A stretch of DNA of 64,000 nucleotides, taken from contig JBAMDO010000100.1 in NCBI GenBank assembly GCA_037074765.1, positions 62,001 through 126,000 on the forward strand, written 5' to 3'. Shown here in pieces: positions 1-13,674 of this stretch (positions are counted from its first letter, which is position 1; every line of letters begins with the position of its first letter). This DNA is from Mansonella perstans. Its lineage: Eukaryota > Nematoda > Chromadorea > Rhabditida > Onchocercidae. The position numbers were made by a program, and so were the translations under genes. The notes beneath the pieces were generated by a model, which was not told the DNA's origin, did no database searches, and saw nothing but the letters and a program-made list of their open reading frames with translations.

Positions 1-3000
1 TTACCTTGCTGGTATACTGTGAACCGATTGCATTCCATTAATACATTCACCTTTAATTATACTGTAGTCTTGAATAGAACATATTGGACAAGCATGTGAT
101 GAATAAATGATAATATGATACAAACAACCATCACAAGTGCCATCCGGGCAATTATTCGAAAGTTTTATCTGACAAAAAAAGAGTGGAAAATTTTCAAAGA
201 ATTCGTTTAGATTAACAAAATCAGATTAAACTATAAAAAATTCGACTAAATTGAGAAATTTATAAAAAAATATGCCATATAAAATCAGTCTTTAAAAATA
301 AGGAATGCATCAATGCAATTATTTGAAATCTATTAAAAATCTAAAAATCAAAAAATTAGTACTAATGGTTCGGTAATTTGTCGTAGATCACATTTCAATG
401 TAACGGCGGTACGTACGCCATGTTGGCAAAGTTGTGTTGGTGATCCAGATGAGCCAAAGAAAAAATGAATGTCTGGTGACTCATTGCTTGTATTACTAAC
501 ATTCTCTAAAAAAAAAAAAAGATTATTGATTTACGGCATAATTATTCCAGTACCAATGTAATATCTTAGCAAATGTATTAAAAAATTTTTGGACAAACCA
601 ATGATATCAAATTCCCAATTGGTCAAATTGACGTATTCATTTGATTCTCTTCCAGACATTATAGCCAAAATTTTGTCGCCAATTCTATAAAAATTGTTTT
701 TTAAGGTATGATCTACCCGCGCTACCTACCTGTAGCCATAATGTGACAATAAGTTCATAAATATTGGATGGAAAAGCAGTAAAGGTAAAAAAGTCCAATT
801 CAGATTTGAAAAACATTAATGATTCGCTTTTTTTGTAACTTCAAAATTCTTGAAATTTTGAAATTTTGAAAAATTTTAATTTAAATTTTATCGATAGAAA
901 TAATATACGCAATGGGTGAAGTGTGAAAAAAACGTTGTGTAACATTTGCGGTTGGATGCACTGGAAATGACGTTAAACGACAAATGTAAGCATTTACTAT
1001 TCCGGTATTATCTTGGCCCTGTAACAAATGATGATAGCCTTTTTTGAATTCTTTTTTTTTCATACATTTAATTTGATAGTCTTATTTGCACTTAAGCTTG
1101 TAAAATTCAAAAGTCGGTGAGCCCAACTATAAGTTTAATTTATAGACATAATTGACGCAAAAGATTTTACTTGATAAGATAAAGAAGCGCTTCCATATTC
1201 TGATGAAGCATAAGTTGCTTTACAAATTGCGCCATTTTCAGTTAAAAGCGAAATATTGTATAAATGAAAATATGATGCACCCTCATGTGCGAATACTTTA
1301 ACACCTTCAACTGTAAATGTTCTGGAAAAAAAGAACTAAATGATTTAATCGAAAAATTAAAATTTGATCTATATTATCAATTACCAATGAATTTAGCAAA
1401 TGCATTTTAATCAACTGTACAAATCAGATATTTTTGATCATAAAAAAAAGGAAAAAACAAAAAGAAAAATTTTTACTTTTAAACAATCGTTTCAGTCAGT
1501 AATTACTATTAATTAATCATGAAATAATTTTATGGATTAAAAACAAGAATGGTTTTACAATTTAAAAATTAAAATAAAATTCGAAATCCCAAAATTACTT
1601 TTAAATAAATTGTAGTTAATTAACTGGATTGAAATAAAGTAAAATTAATTGCAAAAATTGATTTACCGATTAAAAAAATATGAGAAGTTAAAATGATATG
1701 TTTTGTTGATAGTAGAATTTTCTAATGTCAATGTCCCATCAGATTTACATCGTATACCATCATAGGAGATAAGATTAGGACCACATGATATACAGCTTTT
1801 GATACCCAGTCGATCGCCTGTTGTATTCAACACTAATCCATTTGGACATTTTTTACATTCGTTATCCTAAAAATAATAATTAAATTTCATTCTTTCGTTC
1901 TTTTCTTTTTTATTTTCATAAATTTCTTTTTTTCCATTTCTCCTTACTTTTTACTTTAATGAATACTTAAAGAACTTTTCTTCTGTTTCATTTTTCTCCC
2001 AAAATTTTTAAAATAAATCTATATCTGTTTTTATGCCAAAAAGGAGAGAAAAGTTCTGAATATTAATGAAATTGATGATAATAATTCAAGAATAAAACGT
2101 TTTATTCATAATAATTTTACAGAAATTTAGAAAAACAAAATTTTTTATTTTTATTTGAATTATTTTCATTACAGAAAAAATGATAACGCATTTGTACAAT
2201 TTCTGAATGAAAGCAAACGAAAAATTGACGAATTTAAAAATTAGAAGTAAAAAAAAAGAATTAAAATTTTTACTATTTCAGTGATATATTCACCAGCTAA
2301 ACAATGTACACATTTTCCATTATATTTTGGACATTGTAGACATGTTGATGCGCCACCTGACTGGTCACCAACATTGGTGACATTAATTCGATAAATAAAT
2401 GCTCGATCTGTTGTCACATCCTCTTTTGTTGAACTTCGTGATCTTTGAATCATTTTTATATAATAAATTTTAATCCTTATTTAACATTCAGACTCAAGTT
2501 GTTATTATTGAAATTATTATTATTTATTTATTTGATTGATTTATAATCATAAAATTGTCATTTCTTGTTTAGTGATAATAGAAAATTTGGTAGAGAAAAC
2601 TTGAAATTAGCGTACCTTATGAAGACGAATAAAAATTGTGTTGGATTTGCTGAAATAACCGGATAGGAATATGATTGATAATGTTGGCTACCACTAAAAT
2701 CCGCAAGAATACGATAGTAAGACTGAGATGGTGCATCCTTTTAAAAAAATAATTTTCAAAAAAATATTGCAAATTGTTAATTTTTCCACTATACAGTTAC
2801 ACTCTTTACAATATACATATAAATTTATATTTTTAAAATTTTATAAAATTTATTGGATTCAAAATATTTTTAAACAAACTTCAATAAAATACAGCACACA
2901 ACTATCATCCGCACATTTCATCTCAAAATCAAATGTAATGTGTGCTATTGGATTATGTGATGATATTGGCTCATCAAATGCAAGTAATGGATTTGAAAAG

Positions 3001-6000
3001 CCATGACGAATTTCTAAGCCAAGTTCAAGTGCTATGCCTTTCTCTTGTGTTGTTGAACTTTGAATCATACTTCCAGATGGTATCCATGCATTATCAATTG
3101 CACAACTCATTGAATCCCCTTAAAAATGGATGAAAGAATTTTTAATTGTGGAAGAAGCAGACTTAAGAAAAGTGAAAGACTCGGACTTTAAATTTAAATT
3201 CTATGCAAAATTACTTCGCTTAGTTGATGAAAAATACCTTCAACGATATATTCACATTTGGTGAACATATTTGGTGGAAGTGTATTCCAGATAATGTAAT
3301 GATAACCGTAATTTGGTAACGTATCAATTGGACATCGATGGCATTCTGAAAATGAAATGATGAAATTACATTTTCTCCATAATTTCATTTACATTAGCTT
3401 AAATCTTTTACTGGAATCATTGACCAAAAAATAGTTTTGGTTTGAAGTGAATTTCGTCATTCTTTTGCATTCCACAACAAAAAGTCAATAGACTTATGAA
3501 AATACTTTCTCTTCATATGCTATAGTTAATGCAAATATTTAAATCAAGAATTAATTTTTTGAAAAAAATGAACTTACGAAGTGTTCGTAATCTATTCAAA
3601 AATCATATTTGTTACATTTCTTGACATTTTTCGGATTTCAGAGCTAATCTTTTCTTTGAAACTGTCATTAAAAAATTAAACACAAAAACCTTCGCCATGT
3701 GAGTAGTAATCCTTTGGACAGAATACACACTGACCAGTTGAATTTAAGTTCATTCCTGGATTACACTTCGGACAGGGAATTTCATTACTAGGTTCTGGTA
3801 TCTGCATATGTAACTATTATCGGATATGGCATGTTTTCTAGAGTACTTTAATTCTGATTACGCTGATCACTTATTTCATCACGAACTACTCATTGGTAAA
3901 TTTGTTTGTTTTCTTTTCTGCGGTTTGAAAAAAAAAAATTTTACTATACATTCATTAATTGAATTTAAATATTAGTGAAATTAAAATAAACACTAAATAT
4001 GTATAGGAATTAAAACAAAAGAAATAGAAAAAAGAGGGGACAGTTTTCATTAACCTTGACTGCGCCATTTAAATCATCGCGGCAAACATTTGGTTGCACT
4101 TTGACAAACACCGTGCGTGTTTTACCATTAACACATGGTTTAAGAATAGGATAATAATCATTTAATGAACAAATGGGTCGATTTATGCAAAACGTTGATC
4201 GGGCATCTGCAAAACTGTTAATTGTTCCACCGCTTATAATTTAATTATGACAAGGTAAACTTTTCTATAAGTTAATTAATAATGAATTTTAATCATCTTT
4301 AGCAAAACTTTCATTTTTAAAAAATTTTTTTTAAAAATTGTAAACATTTTTCAAGAAATGGAACGATTTACAATAACTTACGAGAATACTGTGATGCCGG
4401 GCAACGGATACATTGCGTGGATCCTGGTAAACTGTAATATCCGGCACGACAAAATTGGCATTGTTTAGCACCAATACCACTATATGTACCACCGGGGCAT
4501 TTGTGACATTTCCGTACTTGTTGTAAGCCTAAAGAAACAAAAAGAAATTCAAAAGAGAAATCAAGAAATAATTAAAATCCAAGATATAATCAAAATTTAT
4601 TAGTTGTCCGCTTGAAACTTCTGTATTAATCAATATTGCTCGGTAAGAACCAAACTGAAAAATCCATTATTGTAATACGTGATTGATTTGCTATAATAAC
4701 ATGGGAGAAACAATGCTTCTGATATTACTTAAACCGTCTGCAAATTCTGTCAGTAAAAGAATTTCTAATATCGATTGTTTCAGTCCTAGTGTTGCTAATT
4801 CAAATTGCATTAATTTGAAAATTTAATCAGTGCATTAATATAAAATTATTTGGTAGCCGACGTTATAAGCCTAATTCAAAAGATCCATATGCGACCGTAA
4901 TTCATCGTTTCATTCCGTTACTAAGTGGAAATGTATTCGATTAAATCAACTGAATAATTCCTCGTTCAATAGAGTATACAACTTCTTGAAACGGATACAT
5001 ACCGTAAATATCGATATGTGAGATTGTTATCATATCATTATTGTAAAATGCGTCCAAACGATAGCTCATCACTGTCCAACTGATAATATTATGACCAGTT
5101 TTTAATTCAATGCGATCACGATGCCAATCACCACCATCCTCTGAACTTCCTTTTTTTAAGCTACTTCCCATTAATTGCTTCATTTCATCCCTGTAATTGA
5201 TTATGACACCATTTGTCAATGTTGTCTTCCTTGAATTTCAGAATTCCCTTTCTTCAGTATATAGTTTGGTATCGTCGTAACTCTTGATAAATTCAGCAAG
5301 AAATAACACTAAAGACTGAACTTTATTTCGCTTTTTTACCACAGTTCATTATGTTGCTTTGAAGTGTTTCTGCTGAAACTTTCGAAAGAAACATTAAACT
5401 AAAATTTAGAATAAAAATATGCACACCTGTAGCTGCTACATTTGCCATTTTTCACGTCAACATTGAAAATAAGCGCTCGATTATTACGCGATAAACGATA
5501 AACATATTCCACATAACCAGGACGTACCAAATCAACGCTATAACTAAGCTTCGACAAACATGGCGAAGGCACATATATCATTTCCGAGTTTCGCACAATC
5601 CAACCTTTCCTGAAATTTCATAATAACGGTCAGGAATATCAAGATAGCTCATGAGATTGATTATGTCTTTTACTTATGAATGAATCAGTTCTTTTAGCTG
5701 CATAATTTCTTTGCGTCCAATAAAATATAAATCGGCAATTTTCCCTCATTTTATGGATGATAAAGTAAAACTAACTGGATTGGGCAGTCCTCCAATGGTT
5801 CTGAACTAGTATCTATATTTTTTTCCGGTAAAATGTTGGCATTTTCCACTTCAAAGTTTGGTGGAATTTCATCAAAAACATCGTATCGAATGCCATCACC
5901 CAAACTGTAGGTACCTAAAATTATTTCAAATTAATTTAAAATGAATGTTTCTATGAGTTTTTTTTGCAGTTTCCCGACATCGTCAATTAAAACTGATCAA

Positions 6001-6572
6001 ACTTGTCAAGAATTTTTGTAATAATTATTTTGATAATTCATGCCGCAAATTATAAAAATAATTGTTAGCAAGAAACCTTTCGGACAAAGTTGACATCGTT
6101 GAGTAACTATATTCAAATACATCCCGGCACCACAAGTGAAAGCTAGAATAATATGAGCGATGATTTTTTTGGATAATTACTTATTATCTAATTAAAAGTA
6201 TAGTTTAATTCAAGTTAAGACTTAATGTGCTGAACAAATGGATTAAGTAAGAGACGAAATGTCAAATTTTCAGCAATGAAAAATCGTCCAATTAAAACCA
6301 TGCAGTAATAATTCGCTGATATAATGAAAACTGTTAGTTGTAATAATTTGAAATTTTAATTATAATAAGTTAAAACAAACAACAATTCACTCCTCGTATC
6401 GGTAGTGGTACTCCATCTTCACATTCTAAATTATTCGTTTTTGGTACCGCAATTCGCCATCTTTGTCCATTGTCATCACACTCGGTATATTCATATTGAA
6501 AATCATCAGGAAAACATTTCCTACCAAATATATGTAATAATTGCAACCACCAAATAATCAATAATGTAATAC
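1..6572 (-). CDS. ELAPOR1/KIAA1324-like cysteine-rich endosomal/lysosomal membrane protein, partial (C-terminus beyond left edge)
   Basis: Eighteen exons on the minus strand join with consistent phase: 6572-6381, 6142-6077, 5914-5776, 5609-5427, 5190-5003, 4528-4382, 4206-4055, 3801-3690, 3345-3238, 3118-2880, 2737-2616, 2442-2274, 1866-1667, 1321-1171, 1018-909, 684-599, 505-363, and 168 to the edge. The roughly 890 visible residues follow the ELAPOR order: a hydrophobic leader (ITLLIIWWLQLLHIF), a YEYTECD/RWRIAVP block like human YEYTACD/RWRVAVP, repeated CxxC growth-factor-receptor-type modules (CPKGTYSLGDGIRYD, CPGGTYSGIG), DLVRPGYVEYVY, YRINVTNV, and finally CPDGTCDGC. The family is type I membrane proteins of the secretory and endolysosomal system linked to autophagy, with a mannose-6-phosphate-receptor-like region. 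The single TM and cytoplasmic tail would lie left of the window. The initiator ATG is not in the first exon listed, so at least one upstream exon is missing. The family call is firm; function in worms is inference. Confidence 0.88.
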
Positions 6573-9500
6573 CTTAATAAAAATGATTATTAAATAATCA
6601 TTCTTATCTTTTTTCCTTTTTTTGTGATAAAATTAATAGAATGAAGGTATTATCACATGACATAATATTATTAAATACCAAAATTCATCATTCAAAAAGA
6701 GTGATAATCAAAATATGATAAGCAAGCTCTCCCAATAATGAGAATAATGTACTCGATATCCATGATCAATGATTAATTAGGAAATACCTAAAACGATAAT
6801 TTATTTTAGATTTAATAAATAACTTTTCTTTTTTTTAAAAAATAACAAAAAGATTTAATCAGTAAAGGCGAAAATAGAAGAGGAAAATTAATTGAATAAT
6901 CAGTAACATATAATCAGTAACAGTAATAAACTTTCAGATAGTTTAATAACAAAGAGCGGATAAGAGGGAGAGAAAAGGAATTAAAAAAAAAAAAAAAGAA
7001 CAAATGATGTGTTTGAGAAATTTTGAAATTAATTCATAGCATATTTAAGTGAAATGTGCAGAATCATTTGTGATATTTCATGAATATTTTGCATAAAATA
7101 TTCATTATTAATTAAAACAATGAGTTGTTAAACAAATATTTGTGTCGTTAAATTAAAAAAATTTTTTTCCATTAAATTTGAATAAATTTAACTTTAAGTC
7201 AAGGTAATATTTTATTGCCATTTACAAATCAATTTAGAAAATAAAAATACTGACATATATTACCGTCGATGAAGACGCAGAATTTTTCAGTCTTTCGGGA
7301 TGCGTTAATCGTGGGATTTTTCACCACAAAGCTTATTTTAAAAATTCGATGGGATGAAATAAAATGCTTGGTACGGTAATAGTTATGTTATAAATTGATT
7401 GTTGCATAATTAGCATCATAAATTTTCTACCTTTAATTGTTTATTGCTTATATTAAGTAAAAGCGAAAGAGAAGGAGAAAGAGAGAGAAAGAAAGGAAGA
7501 GAACGGAGAACAAAACGGAAATGAAGAGAGAGAAAGAGAAAAGAGGAATAGAAAAAAAGGAAAATTGATATTTTCAAACTAATTTCTACTAATGAAAGTG
7601 GAAAAGGTTGAGTAAAAGTGTTGAGAAGGAAAAATGAAAAACTGAATAAGAATTAACAATTAAATTCAAGAATATAAAATATATAAGAATGAAAAGAGAA
7701 ATTGATCGGTGTCGTTTGGAGCTGTTCCATAGATGTGGCCAATCAATTGAGGGCCTAGGACAAGAGTTCAACATTTTACACTCTATCCTTTTTGACTCAC
7801 TTTTTCTCCTTGTCTTTCTTTTCCACCTCATTTTTCTACCTTTACATGTTTATTCACTAGAATTTCAACTTTTACTTTTTTTTTCTTCATCATTGTCCTT
7901 CTTTTTCTACATCGAAAAAAATTGTTTTTTTTTTGTGATTAAAAAAAAAAAAAAAAAAATATTTTGTAACTGTAGAAATTAACTGCATCAGTTAATTGTC
8001 AATATATTATACAACTAATACAAATTTTAAGGAAAAGTTTTAGGGAAAATTATTAGTGCTAATATAAATTAATGAATACACTAGCTTTATAAGACAATGC
8101 ATGGAAATAATTTAGAATAGACAATCAATCATAGATATATTTTTTTTCCATTTCGCAACTGCAAAAACACGAATTGTAATAAATAAAGTTGAATAAAGGT
8201 AAACACTTCTAAATTCTCATTAATTTTTGTTCCCTATTTTGATGGGAAAATTTTATACTTTTGAATTCCTAAACTTCAAAACAATTTTTAAAAAGAAAGG
8301 ATTAAGGGAAAGGATTAGCTAAAAAGAAAGGATTAGCTTCATCTGGATATAAAAACAATGAAAATAGAATGACAAAGTGTATGGCATAATGATAGCAAGT
8401 TCAATAATAAAATTTTTGCCTAATTTAAAAAAATCAGCAATGATTAAATATAATTGCAAAATATCTAATGATTGGAATTGCTAATTTAGAGGCGTAATTA
8501 ATATCGCTGATGTCGATAAATTTCAATCATTAATTTAAAAACTTGTTTAGTATTTGAAGTGTTTTATTCAGGATTTCAGAATATATTCCAGAACATGGTC
8601 TATTCTGACGAAGCCATCAATTAATGATAATTTATGATTAAACATTAATTTGTGCGAAGTGGAAAGATTTTATAATTTTAATTTGTTTAGCGCAGTTTGA
8701 TTCGTATCACTGATTATAATTTTTAAAAGAACGTTATTATAATGCAAACCAAATTAAATCACAAAACTGTTCGCATTATTAAAATAAAGTTTTTTTGGAG
8801 ATTTAATAACTTAGAAATGTAATAGCAATGGTATTAAAATAAAGTTTTGGAGATTTAATAACTTAGAAATGTAATAGCAGTGGTAGGCTAAGTCTTTAAT
8901 GAGAAAACAATTTTCGGGATAAACTTGAACCAGACTTTTAAATTTAACTATAGTTTTTTTGTCAGATAAGAAAAAGACAAATCAAATTATGATTTACAAA
9001 TAAATTACTCTTCGGTAAATATTTATCTGGCGCAATCTTTGATAGATAATATTGAAAACTGCGCGACCTGAGATGGACGAAGTTTGAAATTTGAGTCTAT
9101 GCAAATCGGTCATTTCGATGAGACATTTTAATATTATCAATTAATGGGGATTTCGTTTGGAATGAACAACGTATTTGTCAAGTTGTAACACGATGTAATA
9201 TCACGATGAAACATTATGTCAAATTATGACGTTATTTATGTAAATTTACGTAATGCGAATAATGCAAATGTAAGTAGGAAATAAGACAAAAAAAAAAAGG
9301 AAAAAAAAAAACAAAAGTTAAATAAAAATACATTTGTCGCAAATGAACCCCAGTTAGGAAGCAGAAATGTATGGAAATGAGACAAGCACCGCTGCCATTG
9401 ATAATAAGCATTAGGGAACTCATTTAGCTAGGCTCTTTAGGCTGCTTTCTTTCTAGCAGTTTCACATTAAATGCTGGTACTCATCGATTTCAGTGTTTAA

Positions 9501-10329
9501 TCAATTGTATAATGAATGAGCTAACTCTATTCGTTAGGCTTCATGTCCAACAGCCAAGCAATTGTTTTGACGCTAGCACTGCTAAAGTTCATGTTTGATA
9601 TGTCAATGAATCAAATGATTTCATCCGGAATAACGAGAATATTTTTAATTTGTACATGATTTCAAAAAGATCCATAAATACACCAATATTTTGTTCAATA
9701 TGTATTGATGAAGAATTCGAAATTTCCCTTCATTTACAAATTTTACATTCATTTTCAAAATGATCAAAAACTCTTTTATTATTTTGCAGTTAATCAAAAG
9801 GCTTTCAGAAATTTTGCCAAATTCATAAACTTTCAGTTAAACAATCTTCACTGATGAACAACATAACTTGTATTTAAGAATATTAAAGAATGCAAAGATA
9901 CAAATATAGAAACTTGTTTAAAATATGGAAATAATTTTAAATTTGAAAACGAACAAAAAAAAAGATATTAGAAGATTATAAGAAATAAGCAAAGGTACAA
10001 CATAGAAGTAATTATAAAATTATCACAAAGGTCTTCATATAATCATCAGTAATTATCTGAAAAATTAAAATTTTTTTCCTAGTTTCAATTCAAATGAAAT
10101 CAACCTATATAAATTTTATTTGAAAAAATTTAACAAGGAAAAACAAAAAAAAGCAGTACTAGTATTAACTAATAAATATATTAATAAAAAAATTATTTAT
10201 ATAGGAATTGTAATTACTCCCTTTTTTGCTGCCTATACCTCAAATTTTTGAAGTATTTAAATTTGTTTTTCTTCAATTTATACATTATTTAAGTGATAGT
10301 ATAGAATGATGGGAGGAATATGAATTTAC
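6573..10329. other. Intergenic or long-intron DNA
   Basis: No convincing coding exon was found. It holds homopolymer runs, a purine-rich (GA/AAG) tract at about 7455-7570, a GC-richer patch at about 7700-7790, and a 50-base tandem duplication at about 8777-8882. The missing 5' exon or exons of the ELAPOR-like gene, or the 3' exons of the secreted-protein gene starting at 10952, should lie here. Confidence 0.5.
8777..8882. repeat. Tandem duplication, about 50-base unit, two copies
   Basis: The motif ATTAAAATAAAGTTTT..GGAGATTTAATAACTTAGAAATGTAATAGCA(A/G)TGGTA occurs twice in direct succession, at about 8777-8831 and 8833-8882. The copies differ by a short T-run length change and one A/G substitution, so the duplication is recent. 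No coding meaning is seen. Confidence 0.85.
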
Positions 10330-10952
10330 CTGAATTCAGCTTCAGTTTATCACCTTTTCGAATATCGATGACGCTATCTCTATCACTTTTCACATCATCT
10401 GTTCGTAATGATAAGGATGCACCAAGTTTAAAATCATCACGATTAATTTCAACTGGTGTTTCATCGGCATGATGAGTATGCATATGTCGTGGTGACGTAT
10501 ACACTTCATTAATCTCAAAAATTTTAATTGTATTTGTTGGAAAACAATTTTAAGGAAATGCATGACTTAATGAAAAAGAAATTAAATAATACTGAAATTT
10601 TTTCTTCCACATATTTGTTTGCACAAAAAAACATGTAAGATGAATAAAGATCAATGAAAATGATAATTCTAGGAATGAATGATTTAAATTTACCCATGGA
10701 TTTTAAATAAATATTTCTAATAAATAAATAAGTATATAAAATTATAAATATAAATAAAAATATATATTATAATATATATGCTATATATATACTTTTTTTT
10801 CAAAAAGAAAATCAAATAAATTAGAGCATTAATAACTCGAAGTATGTAATCAAATTTATAAATTAAAATCCTATTAAAATAATTAAAATCAAACAACTTA
10901 CTGTTATGCAACAAACAATAATTATTAAATGAATAATGACGTAATATTGCAT
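10330..10952 (-). CDS. 5' exons of a putative secreted protein (partial; family unknown)
   Basis: Exon 1 (10952-10902) encodes a hydrophobic leader, MQYYVIIHLIIIVCCIT, and ends at a strong donor (ACA|GTAAGT). Exon 2 (10513-10330, acceptor TTTTGAG) continues in phase 0 as INEVYTSPRHMHTHHADETP, then a charged stretch containing ASLSLRTDDVKSDRD, and ends TCAG|GTAAAT in phase 1. The ATG lies two bases after an AG (ACTATAG|CAATG), which fits a trans-splice acceptor. I do not recognise the family. The next exon was not identified. Exon 2 happens to be in phase with the first listed ELAPOR-like exon at 6572, so these could be its true 5' exons. Against that, the ELAPOR-like exon already carries a leader of its own. 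The coding call is moderate. Confidence 0.5.
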
Positions 10953-10957
10953 TGCTA
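10953..10957 (-). promoter_or_regulatory. Putative trans-splice acceptor before the 10952 ATG
   Basis: On the minus strand, CTATAG is followed by CA and then ATG. An acceptor directly against a start codon with no upstream exon in frame is the usual look of a spliced-leader addition site in nematodes. This is inferred from sequence only. Confidence 0.4.
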
Positions 10958-12855
10958 TAGTTTTCCAAGCGTTTAAGTGTAATATACCAATTTTTTTATT
11001 TAACTGCAATATGTTAATTTTTTTATTTAACTAACAGACACAAGAAACTCATACAGATGCACAGACACAGATATAGACACGGAATAAATACAGACACACA
11101 CACACACACAGATAAGTATATCTAATACATACAGACACACAGACACGCATAAACACATCACATAAATACACATATACGTACAGGCACACGCACGCAAGCA
11201 AGTATACGCACACTTATTGCACGCTCATAGCTAGTATTAGTACAACAATTATAACTGTTCATCTTTAATCGATTTTTTCTTCACGAGAAATCTAAAGTTA
11301 TTAATGAATTGGATTAACTAACTTAAGATGAATGATTAAATGCTCTGTTTTTAATGAAATATTATTGTAAATATTTTTATATTTTTACAAAAATATTAAT
11401 TACTACATTTAAAATGAACAAAAATTTGATTTAAAATTTGGAAAAAGTAAATGAAAAAGTTCTCACAAACAAAAATTAAAAAGCCTTTCAAATAGCAGTC
11501 TTACTTCAATCTTCACTCTATTCATTACTATCATTTACGAAAGGTTTCTTTTTTTTTTTTTTTTTTTCAAAATCACTGTGTAGGATAAAACTATGCGTCT
11601 TTATCATTGATCTTTCCTCTCTTTGATCTTTTCTCTCTTTCGCTTCTTTCACATTTGCTCATTTCATTTTTTCATAAAAATATTGATTGAAAAAAGGAAA
11701 GAGATGAAAAAACTGACGGAAAAAATTCTTTAATTTTTTAATTAATCAATATAAAAATGTTTTTTTTTAAATTGGACACTTCTAATAAAATAATTATTCT
11801 CATTTTTGTTGATTTGATTGTAGAAAAATCTTTTTTATATTTTCATCCTTCGATATTTCCTGCTATTATGTCTCATGCGGAAATAAATGATAGTAATTTT
11901 TTACAGTTATTCCAACTTCTTCTAAAATTTAACTTTTTAAACTTGACAATTGCTTAATTGATATTTTAAAAAACTCAAATTTCATTACATCTTAGACAGT
12001 AAAAAAAGAAGTTTTAAACATATTTGCATATTTGATGTGTCATTTTGCTTCATACTTTAAAAAAAAAAATTCAAAATCTGAAGTAGATTTTCTTTAGAAA
12101 ATAATTTGAAATTGATTACTTAACAAATTAAAAAGCTGGCTATGATTATTCATTCCTGAAAAATGACGCTTTATTTACCTACTGAAAGGTTTAAAACTTC
12201 AATTAATTCGTGTATTGCATCCATTATGTTAAAATTCAACTTGATAGTCACTTTATCAAATTTTTACGGAAGAATGCAAGAGGACAATTTTTAGAGCTTT
12301 CTCAAAAAGTAGACCGCTTTTTATCATTCTCAACATTTAACTGTCCAATCATTAAAAGGCAGTTTACCTATAGCTTAAATCATTCGAAACTGGAAATATC
12401 GGAATTTTATCATTGATTTCATTTTGCTAAATTTTTACATCATTTTCAATTCATTTAGTTCCTTTAATGATTTCACTATATCTTCTTTTTGACGAAAAAG
12501 AAATTTTTGGAATTGTAGACTAATTTGTATTTTGCATTAGAAATATTTAATTGCTTGATTAGTTATTTTTTAATTTTCCGGTTTTTTCCTATTTATTTAA
12601 ATTTTTTTGTAATTGTAAGCGTATAATTTCAATTATAAAAGTAAAATGATGCAAATCTTATTCTAATTTTAATAATGTATCAAAATGGCACAAGATTCTA
12701 TGTTCCGTCCAATAATTTCCCTACATGTACTCGTTTTCACAGATGGTTACAATAACTGTGTAGTCATACGTTATCCATACTTGTAAAAAGGTTCGATTTG
12801 TTCAATTCAACGAAACAAAAAGTAATAGTAAATGACTCCTTTGGGGGAATAATAG
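10958..12855. other. Intergenic DNA with a CA-rich simple repeat
   Basis: There is no supported gene. A degenerate CA/CAGA microsatellite covers about 11036-11215. Poly-T runs and a CTTT-rich stretch lie near 11545-11655. Confidence 0.55.
11036..11215. repeat. Degenerate (CA)n / (CAGACA)n microsatellite
   Basis: Repeated ACAGACACA, ACACACACA and ACACGCA blocks occur over about 180 bases. It is imperfect, with interspersed TA steps. Confidence 0.8.
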
Positions 12856-13297
12856 TGAGCCAATATGGCTTACCAATGAACAAGTTTGTTATGGAAGACG
12901 TTCGGCTAGTTTGTATTGGCCTACAGAAAGTGGACATTGGCCACCTGCATCGCATAAGCCTACATTATACAGGTAAAATAATATTTCCATTTTTATTTAT
13001 TTATTCAATTACCTGCAGCCAGCAAATTTAATTACTCATTTATTTATTGATCGTCTTATTTATTTACTTACTCAATAACCAGTTATAATCAGCATTCACT
13101 CAGTTGTTAACATCCAAAAATTTTAACTCTACCGTTCATTTGTCGCTTTTTGGAACTTTAATTCATTATTTTCACTTGTGTTAGTCAAAAATTTTTGCAT
13201 AATTGGATGGAATATAAGAATCGCAATGCATAAATGATTTTGATGAAATCTTGGAATTGATTATGCGTGAAAAAGATCCTCACAACTTTATTGCTTG
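12856..13297 (+). other. Exon-like fragments of unknown gene or pseudogene
   Basis: Fragment A (12856-12972) is open as EPIWLTNEQVCYGRRSASLY followed by WPTESGHWPPASHKPTLYR, flanked by an AG and a good donor (TACAG|GTAAAA). Fragment B (13219-13297) reads CINDFDEILELIMREKDPHN then FIAW, next to GCTTG|GTAAGG. Both have coding-like composition against the AT-rich background. Their phases as read (A ends in phase 2, B starts in phase 1) do not join directly, so no continuous gene is proposed. I do not recognise the protein. Most of fragment A (from 12901) lies in the inverted repeat shared with 30109-30340, so it may be part of a dispersed element or a duplicated exon. Confidence 0.3.
12901..13125 (+). 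repeat. Inverted dispersed repeat, copy 1 (partner at 30109-30340)
   Basis: About 225 bases starting TTCGGCTAGTTTGTATTGGC are found again in reverse complement at 30340-30109, with only scattered substitutions and a small indel near the distal end. The repeat holds an exon-like segment, a conserved donor (ACAGGTAAAATAAT) and the following AT-rich sequence. Confidence 0.9.
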
Positions 13298-13674
13298 GTA
13301 AGGTTGCCATAGTATATTGTTAATTTTTTATGATATAAAATATTCTTTGGCTTAAATTTTTTTTACCCTAAATTGAGAAGAAAAGAATTGCAGACAATTA
13401 TCAGAGTAAATAATCTTTAGAAAAAAATTTATCAATTTAATAAATTCGATAAAAATACGCCTTGTCGAAATCTTAAATCATTTTTTTTTTTGAGAAATAT
13501 CTCATAAATTGGTTCGTATTTGACATTTATGATAATACTATCTGGAAGTAATATGTGATGTTGAATGATGGTAAAATTATGTTGATGAAAGAACTGAATA
13601 TTATGCTTGAAGTTATATTGCTGAACCGATCATTTTTTACATTTCCATGGATTTAAAAAAACAAAATTAATGAA

